From an uncultured Eubacteriales bacterium (GTDB lineage: Bacteria; Bacillota; Clostridia; Oscillospirales; Ruminococcaceae), in assembly GCA_902493155.1 (NCBI GenBank), contig CABUOE010000015.1:1-22160 (forward strand): a stretch of 22,160 nucleotides of DNA. The letters are read 5' to 3'. Under the pieces are notes generated by a model that saw only the letters and a list, made by a program, of their open reading frames with translations, had not been told where the DNA came from and did not search any database. The translations under genes and the position numbers were made by a program. Numbering within the stretch: the stretch's first letter is position 1; each line of letters starts with the position of its first letter. This document shows positions 1 through 6,252 of this stretch, one piece after another.

Positions 1-416
1 ACTGGAAAGACCTGGGCGGCGACGACGCAGAAATCCAGGTAGTCGGACGGGAAGCCGGTTCCGGCACCAGGGACGGTTTTGAAAGCGTCGTCGGCATCGA
101 GGACAACGCCAAACACGATCAGGAACTCACCTCGACAGGCGCTGTGCAGACAGCGGTGGCTTCTACCCCCGGCGCCATTGGATACGTCTCTCTCGCAAAC
201 GTGGACGATACCGTCAAAGCACTGAAAGTCGGCGGTGTTTCCCCTGCCATCGAAACAGTGCAGGACGGGTCCTACACCTTGCAGAGGCCCTTCGTCATGG
301 TGACCAAAACCGGCGCCGACCTCCGGCCTGAAGTCAAGGCTTTCCTGGATTTTGCTCTGGGCGATGAAGGACAAAGCATTGTTTCCCAGATCGGTCTCGT
401 TCCGTTGAGCAAGTAA
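1..416 (+). CDS. pstS: Phosphate ABC transporter substrate-binding protein PstS (3' part only)
   Basis: The gene is cut by the window's left edge; the reading frame is open from base 3 to the TAA at 414-416, giving the last ~137 residues. PstS is the extracytoplasmic lipoprotein that captures inorganic phosphate and passes it to the PstCA channel. Near the start of the fragment is GREAGSGTRDGFE, the conserved loop whose Ser, Gly, Thr and Arg hydrogen-bond phosphate in this family. The end (GDEGQSIVSQIGLVPLSK) matches the usual family C-terminus, in which the last helix is followed by a 'G-VPL' strand. The signal peptide and lipobox lie outside the window. It is followed after 126 nt, which contain two strong hairpins, by pstC, pstA and pstB, as in canonical pst operons. 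The identification is firm; only the N-terminal part is unseen. Confidence 0.93.
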   Translation, partial: WKDLGGDDAEIQVVGREAGSGTRDGFESVVGIEDNAKHDQELTSTGAVQTAVASTPGAIGYVSLANVDDTVKALKVGGVSPAIETVQDGSYTLQRPFVMVTKTGADLRPEVKAFLDFALGDEGQSIVSQIGLVPLSK

Positions 417-429
417 AGCGAGGGCAGAT

Positions 430-483
430 AGGGTGGAGGAATGCTCCGCCCTTTCGTCCTGTCTGCCGGGAGGCGGACAGGAC
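430..483 (+). other. Two intercistronic hairpins between pstS and pstC
   Basis: Hairpin 1 pairs 430-438 with 444-452 (9 bp including one G-T pair, 5-nt loop GAATG). Hairpin 2 pairs 456-467 with 472-483 (12 bp including one G-T pair, GGGA tetraloop). Neither is followed by a clear T-tract; the next bases are TGAAAACGGG. This looks less like a full intrinsic terminator than like 3'-end stabilising or attenuating structures, which in many pst-like operons leave far more substrate-binding-protein mRNA than permease mRNA. The structure is visible; the role is inferred. Confidence 0.7.
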
Positions 484-554
484 TGAAAACGGGGAACAGA
501 GCGATCTGATTTTATCCCTTCCGTCCCGATTCCACGAAAGGAATGACTATTTAT

Positions 555-1451
555 ATGATAGGAACAATTGCCGCCAAAAAGAAAATGGGTGCCAAAAAGG
601 CTATCGAGCAAGTCATGAGCGCCATTTTCTTCGTCTGCGGCATACTGTCGATACTCTGTGTCGCGGTCATCACCATTTATATGATCGCGTCCGGCACGCC
701 TGCGATTACACAGATCGGATTCAAAGAATTTTTGCTGGGAACCACCTGGGCGCCTACGGCGGCAGACCCCCAGTTCGGCATCCTGCCCATGATTCTCAGC
801 TCTATCTGCGGAACTTTCGGAGCTATCCTCATCGGAGTACCCTTAGGCGTCCTCACCGCCGTATTCATCTGTTACCTGGCTCCCAAAAAGCTCTGCTCCT
901 TCCTGACGGCAGTGGTGGAACTTTTGGCCGGCATCCCGTCGGTGGTGTTCGGGTTGGTGGGCATGATCGTGCTGGGCCCCGCGGTGGCGAAAGCCTTCCA
1001 TCTTTCGTCCGGCGCGAATCTGCTGTCGGCCATGCTGGTGCTGTCGGTGATGATTCTCCCGACTATCGTCAGCGTGACGGTCACCTCCCTCAAGGCGGTT
1101 CCCCAGGAGTATTCCGACGGCTCTTTGGCCCTTGGGGGCACTGAAGTCACTACCATTTTTAAAATGAACATCCCGGCGGCGAAATCCGGCATCATTACCG
1201 GAATCGTTTTGGGGGTTGGAAGAGCCATCGGCGAAACTATGGCCATCATCATGGTTTCGGGAAACGTGGTAAACATGCCGGGTATCTTCAAAAGCGTCCG
1301 CTTTTTGACCACTGGCATCGTATCAGAAATGAGTTACGCCGCCGGGCTGCACCAGGAAGCGCTGTTTTCCATCGGACTTGTCCTCTTCATCTTTATTTTC
1401 ATCATCAACTTGGTGCTGACCACTATTCTCAAAAAAGGGACCAAGCAATAA
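555..1451 (+). CDS. pstC: Phosphate ABC transporter permease PstC
   Basis: PstC is one of the two membrane subunits of the phosphate importer, pairing with PstA and driven by PstB. The protein has about six hydrophobic membrane segments after a short basic N-terminus (AAKKKMGAKKAI). The binding-protein-dependent permease coupling (EAA) loop is recognisable as SLALGGTEVTTIFKMNIPAA, followed by GRAIGETMAI, typical of PstC. An in-frame ATG also exists at 543, but the Shine-Dalgarno GAAAGGA (536-542) touches it with no spacer. The ATG at 555 lies 12 nt from that site and is the more plausible start, giving 298 residues, normal for the family. It is separated from pstA by 26 nt and is certainly co-transcribed with it. 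No missing motif is seen. Confidence 0.93.
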   Translation: MIGTIAAKKKMGAKKAIEQVMSAIFFVCGILSILCVAVITIYMIASGTPAITQIGFKEFLLGTTWAPTAADPQFGILPMILSSICGTFGAILIGVPLGVLTAVFICYLAPKKLCSFLTAVVELLAGIPSVVFGLVGMIVLGPAVAKAFHLSSGANLLSAMLVLSVMILPTIVSVTVTSLKAVPQEYSDGSLALGGTEVTTIFKMNIPAAKSGIITGIVLGVGRAIGETMAIIMVSGNVVNMPGIFKSVRFLTTGIVSEMSYAAGLHQEALFSIGLVLFIFIFIINLVLTTILKKGTKQ

Positions 1452-1477
1452 GGACTTTCGGAAAGGTTTGAAACGTT

Positions 1478-2347
1478 ATGACAGTAAATCCATCGGTTGC
1501 GGCGCCATACGCCCTTGCAAATAGACGGCCCATTTCCATCACCGTCAAGAAAGTGCGGGTATTTGATATTATAATGAAAGGCCTGTCCCTGTTGGCGGGA
1601 GGCGTTACCGTCTGCCTCACTTTGTCGCTGTTGGGATACATTCTGGTGAAGGGGCTTCCCCAGGTGGACTGGGCATTTCTGTCCACTGTTCCCAGCACTT
1701 TGCAGAAAACCTACGGCATTCTGCCCAATATCATCAACACCGTCTATATGATCGTGCTGACCCTTTTGATCGCCACCCCTTTAGGCATCGGCGCCGCCAT
1801 CTACCTCAATGAATACGCCAAAAAAAGCAAGCTGACCAAAGCCATCGAGTTTACCACTGAGGCGCTGGCGGGCATCCCCTCCATTATTTACGGACTGTTC
1901 GGCACCATGTTTTTCTGCAACATGATGGGGATGGGGTACTCCATCATCGCCGGAGCGTTGACCCTGACCATCATGGTGCTGCCCACCATCATCCGCACCA
2001 CCCAGGAAGCTCTCCGCACCGTTCCTCAGGGTTACCGGGAAGGAGCCGCGGGCCTCGGGGCTACCAAGTGGCACATGATCCGCACCATTTTGCTGCCCTG
2101 CTGTATGAGCGGTATTGTCACCTCGATTATTTTGAGCATCGGCCGCATTGTGGGCGAATCCGCCGCTTTGATCTTCACCGCCGGTATCGCCACTAACCTT
2201 CCAAAGAGCATTCTAGGCCACGCGGCAAACTCCGGCGCTACTCTGACTGTTCAGCTCTATCAGTACGCCGAGCGGGGACAAAACGACGTGAGCTTTGGCA
2301 TCGCGGCGATTTTGGTGCTGATCGTTTTGGGCATCAAAAAGCAATAA
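1478..2347 (+). CDS. pstA: Phosphate ABC transporter permease PstA
   Basis: This is the second membrane subunit of the Pst phosphate importer. The ATG at 1478 is preceded by GGAAAGG with a spacer of about 11 nt. The protein is 289 residues: a polar N-terminus of ~30 residues, then membrane segments beginning near VFDIIMKGLSLLAGG, and the EAA coupling loop EGAAGLGATKWHMIRTILLP that contacts PstB, followed by GRIVGESAALIFTAG, a PstA hallmark. One oddity is the C-terminus: the last hydrophobic stretch (FGIAAILVLIVLGI) is only ~14 residues and is followed directly by KKQ and the stop, whereas PstA proteins normally finish this helix with 8-15 more residues. Reading the other two frames past this point restores no family-like sequence, so a small in-frame loss or natural shortening is more likely than a simple frameshift. 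Confidence 0.93.
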   Translation: MTVNPSVAAPYALANRRPISITVKKVRVFDIIMKGLSLLAGGVTVCLTLSLLGYILVKGLPQVDWAFLSTVPSTLQKTYGILPNIINTVYMIVLTLLIATPLGIGAAIYLNEYAKKSKLTKAIEFTTEALAGIPSIIYGLFGTMFFCNMMGMGYSIIAGALTLTIMVLPTIIRTTQEALRTVPQGYREGAAGLGATKWHMIRTILLPCCMSGIVTSIILSIGRIVGESAALIFTAGIATNLPKSILGHAANSGATLTVQLYQYAERGQNDVSFGIAAILVLIVLGIKKQ

Positions 2348-2371
2348 CCGTACAGAAATGGAGATTTCATT

Positions 2372-3124
2372 ATGAATAAAATGAGCGCATCCCATCTGGA
2401 TTTGTATTACGGGGACAATCACGCTCTCAAAGACGTTTCCCTCCCCATCGTGGAGCGGAAAGTGACCGCTTTTATCGGCCCTTCCGGCTGTGGAAAGTCC
2501 ACCTTTCTAAAAACCCTCAACCGGATGAACGATTTGGTGGAAAATGTAAAAATCACCGGCGATGTCCAGCTGGATGGCCAGGACATCTACTCTCCCAAGG
2601 TGGACGTGACTCTGCTGCGTAAGCAGGTGGGTATGGTGTTCCAGCGGCCCAATCCCTTCCCCATGAGCATCTACGACAACATCGCCTACGGCCCCCGGCT
2701 CCACGGCATCAAATCGAAATCCAAACTGGACGAAATCGTCGAAACGAGCCTTCGAGGCGCCGCACTCTTCGACGAAGTAAAAGACCGGCTGAAAAAACCC
2801 GCCCTCTCCCTTTCCGGCGGCCAGCAGCAGCGGCTCTGTATCGCAAGGGCTTTGGCGGTAGAACCGGAGGTCCTTTTGATGGACGAACCCACTTCGGCTT
2901 TAGATCCCATTTCCACCCAAAAGGTAGAAGACCTGATTTTGGAGCTGAAGCAGAAATACACCGTCGCCATCGTCACCCACAATATGCAGCAGGCAGCCAG
3001 AGTCTCCGATTACACCGCTTTTTTCCTGGTAGGGGAGATGGTGGAGTACGACACCACGTCGAAAATTTTTGGTTCTCCCTCTCAGAAAAAAACAGAAGAC
3101 TATATCGTTGGCCGTTTTGGATAA
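2372..3124 (+). CDS. pstB: Phosphate import ATP-binding protein PstB
   Basis: PstB is the cytoplasmic ATPase that powers phosphate import through PstCA. The 250-residue length is typical. Visible motifs in order are Walker A GPSGCGKST (residues 36-44), the Q-loop in GMVFQRPNPFPMSIYDNIAYG (the PNPFP stretch is characteristic of PstB), the ABC signature LSGGQQQR (~149-156), Walker B VLLMDEPTSALD (~167-178) and the H-loop in IVTHNMQQA. The start ATG follows GGAG in a 24-nt gap after pstA, so it belongs to the same operon. In many Firmicutes phoU follows directly; here the next gene is a response regulator preceded by its own promoter-like sequence and a hairpin. Confidence 0.96.
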   Translation: MNKMSASHLDLYYGDNHALKDVSLPIVERKVTAFIGPSGCGKSTFLKTLNRMNDLVENVKITGDVQLDGQDIYSPKVDVTLLRKQVGMVFQRPNPFPMSIYDNIAYGPRLHGIKSKSKLDEIVETSLRGAALFDEVKDRLKKPALSLSGGQQQRLCIARALAVEPEVLLMDEPTSALDPISTQKVEDLILELKQKYTVAIVTHNMQQAARVSDYTAFFLVGEMVEYDTTSKIFGSPSQKKTEDYIVGRFG

Positions 3125-3128
3125 CCGA

Positions 3129-3157
3129 TTTACTTTTCGACATAAAGATGGTATACT
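3129..3157 (+). promoter_or_regulatory. Sigma-A-type promoter for the response regulator gene
   Basis: TTTACT (3129-3134) and TATACT (3152-3157) are separated by exactly 17 bp, a good match to TTGACA-17-TATAAT. It starts immediately after the pstB stop codon. Transcription would begin near 3164, leaving a ~140-nt leader before the regulator's ATG at 3305. A PhoP-box-like direct repeat could not be recognised with confidence. Confidence 0.5.
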
Positions 3158-3222
3158 GTATTCGTTACAGAAAAATGCATAGGGCAGATTTTGCTGAAGC
3201 GGTTGATGATACCATCTCAAAA

Positions 3223-3258
3223 GACGAAAGGAAATCGCCTGCGGTTCCTTTTTTCGTC
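3223..3258 (+). terminator. Intrinsic-terminator-like hairpin in the regulator leader
   Basis: AAAGGAA (3227-3233) pairs with TTCCTTT (3245-3251), with an inner CGC/GCG helix. The outer GACG (3223-3226) can pair with CGTC (3255-3258) across extra T residues. The downstream arm runs into six Ts (3249-3254), the usual layout of a Rho-independent terminator. It can end pst operon transcription, but it also lies downstream of the 3129-3157 promoter and upstream of the regulator start, so it would act as an attenuator for that gene. The structure is seen; the attenuation is inferred. Confidence 0.6.
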
Positions 3259-3304
3259 CGTGCTGTGGACTCGCCCGCAAAGCCTGAAAGGAATGATACC
3301 TGTT

Positions 3305-3994
3305 ATGCCGTTGATTTATGCCATAGAAGACGATGAAAACATCCGCCAGCTGGTCAAAACCGCGCTGGAGGCCTTCGGCTACGAGGTCTCTGCTTTCGAA
3401 ACAGCCACGGAAGGTCTCAGCGCCATTGAGGCGAAAACGCCGGATGTTTTGCTCTTTGACATTATGCTTCCTGATATGGACGGCGTCACTGCGGTGAAAA
3501 GACTGCGCCAGAATCCCAAGTACCAGGAGCTCCCTATCATGATGCTCACCGCTAAGACCGCAGAGCTGGACAAAGTGGCGGGCCTCGATGCCGGAGCAGA
3601 CGACTACTTGACAAAGCCCTTCGGCATTTTGGAACTCAAGGCTAGGGTGCAGGCCCTTCTCCGCCGTTCGGGTCATTCCCGTGGCAAACAGCCGGTCATC
3701 ACCGGCCAGGACCTGACCATGAACTGTGACACCCGGGACGTGCTTCGAGGGGAAGAAAAAATCGAACTCACCTACAAGGAGTTTGAGCTTTTAAAGCTCC
3801 TCATGGAAAACGCCGATCGAGTCATGACCCGTTCGGAGCTTTTAAACCTCGTATGGGGTATTGACTTCGAGGGAGAGACCCGGACTCTGGACATGCACAT
3901 CCGCACCCTGCGCCACAAGCTGGGCGACGACGCGGAAAATCCCCAATACATCAAAACGATTCGCGGCGTCGGCTACCGGTTTTACCAAAAATAA
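3305..3994 (+). CDS. phoP: OmpR/PhoB-family response regulator, probable phosphate regulator
   Basis: This is a two-domain DNA-binding response regulator of 229 residues. The receiver domain (1-~120) shows the acidic pair E8-D9-D10, the phosphoacceptor Asp52 in LLFDIMLPDMDG, the conserved Thr in MMLTAKT and the Lys in DDYLTKPFG. The C-terminal winged helix (~130-229) contains LTYKEFELLKLL, the recognition helix region RTLDMHIRTLRHKLG and the terminal TIRGVGYRF hairpin. The frame is open further upstream, but homology starts at MPLIYAIEDDE. ATG 3305 sits 12 nt after GAAAGGA, whereas the in-frame ATG at 3293 touches that site. Its position after pstSCAB and before a PhoR-like kinase indicates control of the phosphate regulon; family membership is certain, the phosphate role is contextual. 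Confidence 0.9.
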   Translation: MPLIYAIEDDENIRQLVKTALEAFGYEVSAFETATEGLSAIEAKTPDVLLFDIMLPDMDGVTAVKRLRQNPKYQELPIMMLTAKTAELDKVAGLDAGADDYLTKPFGILELKARVQALLRRSGHSRGKQPVITGQDLTMNCDTRDVLRGEEKIELTYKEFELLKLLMENADRVMTRSELLNLVWGIDFEGETRTLDMHIRTLRHKLGDDAENPQYIKTIRGVGYRFYQK

Positions 3995-4013
3995 GGCTCT
4001 GCCGCAAAAAGAA

Positions 4014-4043
4014 AACGGTTTCGCAAGGTGAAACCGTTATTTT
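4014..4043 (+). terminator. Rho-independent terminator after the response regulator gene
   Basis: AACGGTTTC (4014-4022) pairs perfectly with GAAACCGTT (4030-4038), with a 7-nt loop, and is followed by ATTTTC. It lies 20 nt after the regulator's stop codon. It implies that the downstream kinase is not simply co-transcribed with the regulator, which is unusual for a phoPR pair. Confidence 0.75.
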
Positions 4044-4066
4044 CATTGTGAAGCAACAGAATTTCA

Positions 4067-4292
4067 GGGCGGCGTCCGTCTGATACCCGCCCGCAATCTA
4101 TGATTGCGATGGCGGGTTGGGTTCTTATTATAAATAACAAGGTTCCAAGGGCGGCGTCCGCCCGGTACCCGCCCGCAATCTACGATCGCGAAGGCGGGTC
4201 GGGTTCTTATTATAAATAACAAGGTTCCAAGGGCGGCGTCCGCCCGGTACCCGCCCGCAATCTATGATTGCGATGGCGGGTTGGGTTCTTAT
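4067..4292 (+). repeat. Three tandem copies of an 82-bp hairpin-forming repeat
   Basis: Copies lie at 4067-4148, 4149-4230 and 4231-4292 (the third lacks its last ~20 bp). Each starts GGGCGGCGTCCG and has two palindromes. The first is GGGCGG-CGT-CCGCCC, intact in copies 2 and 3 and kept by G-T pairs in copy 1. The second, in copy 1, is ACCCGCC+CGCAATC (4085-4098), loop TAT, GATTGCG (4102-4108), a 2-nt bulge and GGCGGGT (4111-4117). Copies 1 and 2 share an AT-rich tail, TTCTTATTATAAATAAC. Copy 2 differs from copies 1 and 3 at a few bases in the second palindrome. There is no open frame of interest and no spacers, so this is not CRISPR. It resembles REP- or MITE-like intergenic elements. It fills most of the 331-bp gap between regulator and kinase. 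Confidence 0.9.
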
Positions 4293-4295
4293 ATT
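4268..4295 (+). promoter_or_regulatory. Candidate promoter for the kinase gene inside the last repeat copy
   Basis: TTGCGA (4268-4273), a 16-bp spacer and TATATT (4290-4295) give a plausible sigma-A promoter. The -35 lies in the repeat's second palindrome, and the -10 forms where copy 3 diverges from the other copies. Transcription would begin ~25 nt before the kinase GTG. This is a weak call, supported mainly by the need for a start after the 4014-4043 terminator. Confidence 0.3.
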
Positions 4296-4325
4296 TCTCC
4301 TTTTTTATAAGAGGAATGATGCCAT

Positions 4326-5750
4326 GTGAATCGGAATAAAATGCAAACAAAATCATCAAAGGAAGGAATGTCTGTGGAACGAGCAATTCTGTGTCGAAAC
4401 ATCCTGCTCGTGCTCCTCACAGCCGGAGTGACGGCGGGAGGGACGGCTGTTTTTATGCATACTGGCAGTTCAACCGCCTTTTGGGCGTACCTCACCATTG
4501 GCGTTCTGCTGTTGGCAACGGTATGCATCCTACTCACCAAAAATACCCGCAAAGCGGCGTACCGATCGGTGGAGGAGCTCACTCGACAGCTGGAGGAAAA
4601 GGGGGAGAAGTTCGCCTTTTCGCCGGATGCGTCCGGCACCGCGCCGGAGATAGAGGAGCTTAGCGGGCACATCCGCGGCATCTGCAATCAGTTGGTGTCC
4701 ACCCAGATGAAACGCCGCAACCAGAAGCGGCAGTTTGACTTCATTCTGGCCAACATGAATGAGGGCTTTTTGATGGTGGACGCCGACAAGCGGGTTATCG
4801 CCCTCAATGGGTCTGCGGCGCAAATTCTGGGTATCCAGGAGGATGCGGCAGGTAGGAACCTTCAGGAGGTCATCGACGATAAAGACATATTGGAAGCGGT
4901 GGACAAGGCCATCGGTAAAAACAAAGTGACGGCTTTCGACGTTTTGGCGGCCAACGGCAGCATCTATTCCTTGAACGTCAAGTTGGTGCGCAATCCGAAC
5001 TTCGTGGACCGAAGCTGTATTATGGTTGCCCTCTTCGACGTGACGGCGGAACGCACCGCCTTAAAACAGCGGCAGGATTTCTTCTCAAACGCCTCCCATG
5101 AGCTGAAAACGCCCATTACTTCGATACTGGGGTTTGCGGAACTTTTGGAAGCGGGGCTTGTGACTGAGCCGGAAAAAGCTATGGACAGCGTAAAGATCAT
5201 CCGGCGGGAGGCCAGACGGATGACCCGTATCATCGACGACCTGCTGTTTATCTCCAAGTTGGAAAACGACGGGGATCAGGCCCCAGTCACTCAGGTAAAT
5301 ATCAGGGAGTTGCTAGAGGAGATCAAGGAAGCGCTGATGCCGTCGATGATGGAGAAAAATATCACGCTTGAGATTTCCGGCGGAGAATTTGCTGTTCCGG
5401 CGGCTTACGGCCATATGCACAACCTTTTTGGCAACCTGATTCAAAACGCCGTCAAATACAATGTGGAAAACGGCTCAGTTTTCGTGCGGGTGGAACGGGA
5501 CGACAAATATATGTACCTGACGGTAAAGGATACGGGCATTGGCATTCCGCAGGAGATGCAGCAACGGGTTTTCGAGCGGTTTTTCCGGGTGGATAAGGGC
5601 CGCAGCAGAAGTGTGGGCGGAACTGGACTGGGCCTCGCCATTGTCAAACACATTGTCAGTCTTTACGGCGGTACTGTGACCCTCGAGAGTGCTTTGGGAC
5701 AAGGCACCACCATTACCGCTAAATTGAGAATGGACCGAATCGGCGCTTAA
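4326..5750 (+). CDS. phoR: PhoR-like sensor histidine kinase (two TM segments, PAS, HisKA, HATPase)
   Basis: This membrane histidine kinase has 474 residues from GTG 4326 (GAGGA at 4311-4315). An equally good start is GTG 4374, six nt after AAGGAAGGA; both keep all domains. Two membrane segments (~25-44 and ~50-70) are separated by only about five residues, so there is no extracytoplasmic sensor domain. A linker and a PAS domain (~135-245, beginning near QFDFILANMNEGFLMVD) follow. The dimerisation/phosphoacceptor domain has His258 in NASHELKTPITSILG. The ATPase domain shows the N box (NLFGNLIQNAVKYN), G1 (KDTGIGIP), F box (VFERFFRVDK) and G2 (GGTGLGLAIVKHIV). This architecture matches PhoR, which senses phosphate through the Pst system rather than directly. 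It is the partner of the upstream regulator by position and type, though separated from it by a terminator and repeats. Confidence 0.9.
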   Translation: MNRNKMQTKSSKEGMSVERAILCRNILLVLLTAGVTAGGTAVFMHTGSSTAFWAYLTIGVLLLATVCILLTKNTRKAAYRSVEELTRQLEEKGEKFAFSPDASGTAPEIEELSGHIRGICNQLVSTQMKRRNQKRQFDFILANMNEGFLMVDADKRVIALNGSAAQILGIQEDAAGRNLQEVIDDKDILEAVDKAIGKNKVTAFDVLAANGSIYSLNVKLVRNPNFVDRSCIMVALFDVTAERTALKQRQDFFSNASHELKTPITSILGFAELLEAGLVTEPEKAMDSVKIIRREARRMTRIIDDLLFISKLENDGDQAPVTQVNIRELLEEIKEALMPSMMEKNITLEISGGEFAVPAAYGHMHNLFGNLIQNAVKYNVENGSVFVRVERDDKYMYLTVKDTGIGIPQEMQQRVFERFFRVDKGRSRSVGGTGLGLAIVKHIVSLYGGTVTLESALGQGTTITAKLRMDRIGA

Positions 5751-5774
5751 TTGCCATTCTACGTCATATAAAGA

Positions 5775-5819
5775 AAGAAAAACAGGATGCAGGTGTTTCG
5801 TCTGCATTCTGTTTTTCTT
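5775..5819 (+). terminator. Strong terminator after the kinase gene
   Basis: 5775-5792 pairs with 5802-5819 (18 bp with one G-T wobble), with a 9-nt loop. The arms begin AAGAAAAACAG and end CTGTTTTTCTT, so a T-tract is built into the stem in either direction. It closes the phosphate module and insulates the dcw cluster. Confidence 0.85.
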
Positions 5820-6138
5820 GTTTCATAAATTGAAAACATGATAAAATTGTACATGTTTTCTAAAATTATCTAAAATTTGGACAAGGTGGAACAGATCCCT
5901 TATTTTATTGAGATAGATTCTTATTAATGTCCTGTCAGCTTTTTTGCAATTGTCGAAATTTTGAGAATATAGAATATTTATGGTTGGAAAATAATGGAAG
6001 ATTATGACAGATATTTTGTCGAAAGACAAAAAATAATAGAACAGTTGACCAACACTTGCCACTTTTAGTCTGTTGCATTCTAAAATGTAAATATTTTGTG
6101 AACATGCGGTTTTTGACCGTAATACCGCAAAAAAACAG
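5820..6138. other. AT-rich intergenic region upstream of mraZ
   Basis: About 320 bp without a credible gene, clearly richer in A+T than the flanking genes. It holds an inverted repeat GAAAACATG (5832-5840) / CATGTTTTC (5852-5860) with an 11-bp spacer, and a hairpin TTTTGTC-GAAA-GACAAAA (6014-6031) with a GNRA-type loop. A weak promoter-like pair, TTGCAA and TATAGA, 18 bp apart lies near 5945-5975. Short open frames on the minus strand lack ribosome binding sites and protein-like composition. No known riboswitch was recognised. Confidence 0.55.
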
Positions 6139-6167
6139 TTGCAAAATTGGTATTCAGTGGATATAAT
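6139..6167 (+). promoter_or_regulatory. dcw cluster promoter (PmraZ)
   Basis: TTGCAA (6139-6144), a 17-bp spacer and a perfect TATAAT (6162-6167). Predicted transcription starts near 6174, directly ahead of the MraZ repeats and ~80 nt upstream of the mraZ ATG. Confidence 0.85.
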
Positions 6168-6178
6168 TATATCATAAG

Positions 6179-6203
6179 TGGTGAGAAGTGGGGAGAAATG
6201 GAG
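6179..6203 (+). promoter_or_regulatory. MraZ operator (three TGGNG direct repeats)
   Basis: TGGTG (6179-6183), TGGGG (6189-6193) and TGGAG (6199-6203) are separated by 5-bp spacers, giving a 10-bp period. This matches the known MraZ-binding arrangement, in which TGGGN repeats one helical turn apart lie at the mraZ promoter. Its place just after the predicted start site suggests autorepression of the cluster by MraZ. Confidence 0.85.
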
Positions 6204-6252
6204 TAAAAGTCCATTGAATTCCCTCCCTGCGGTGAAAGGGGTGAGGCAGGAA

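Noticed and set aside
3146..3217. Inverted repeat AGATGGTAT / ATACCATCT around the regulator promoter
   Set aside because: A 9-bp match separated by 54 nt, with the left arm inside the -10 and so outside the predicted transcript; chance is likely.
3191..3304. 38-residue N-terminal extension of the response regulator
   Set aside because: The region contains the leader terminator hairpin and no receiver-domain homology; ATG 3305 starts at the normal family position.
2900..3676. Long minus-strand open frame (258 codons) across the pstB end and regulator start
   Set aside because: It overlaps two clear + strand genes, has no ribosome binding site or family resemblance, and is a by-product of high-GC codon use.
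4067..4292. CRISPR array
   Set aside because: The repeats are directly abutting with no unique spacers, the period is 82 bp and no cas genes are nearby.
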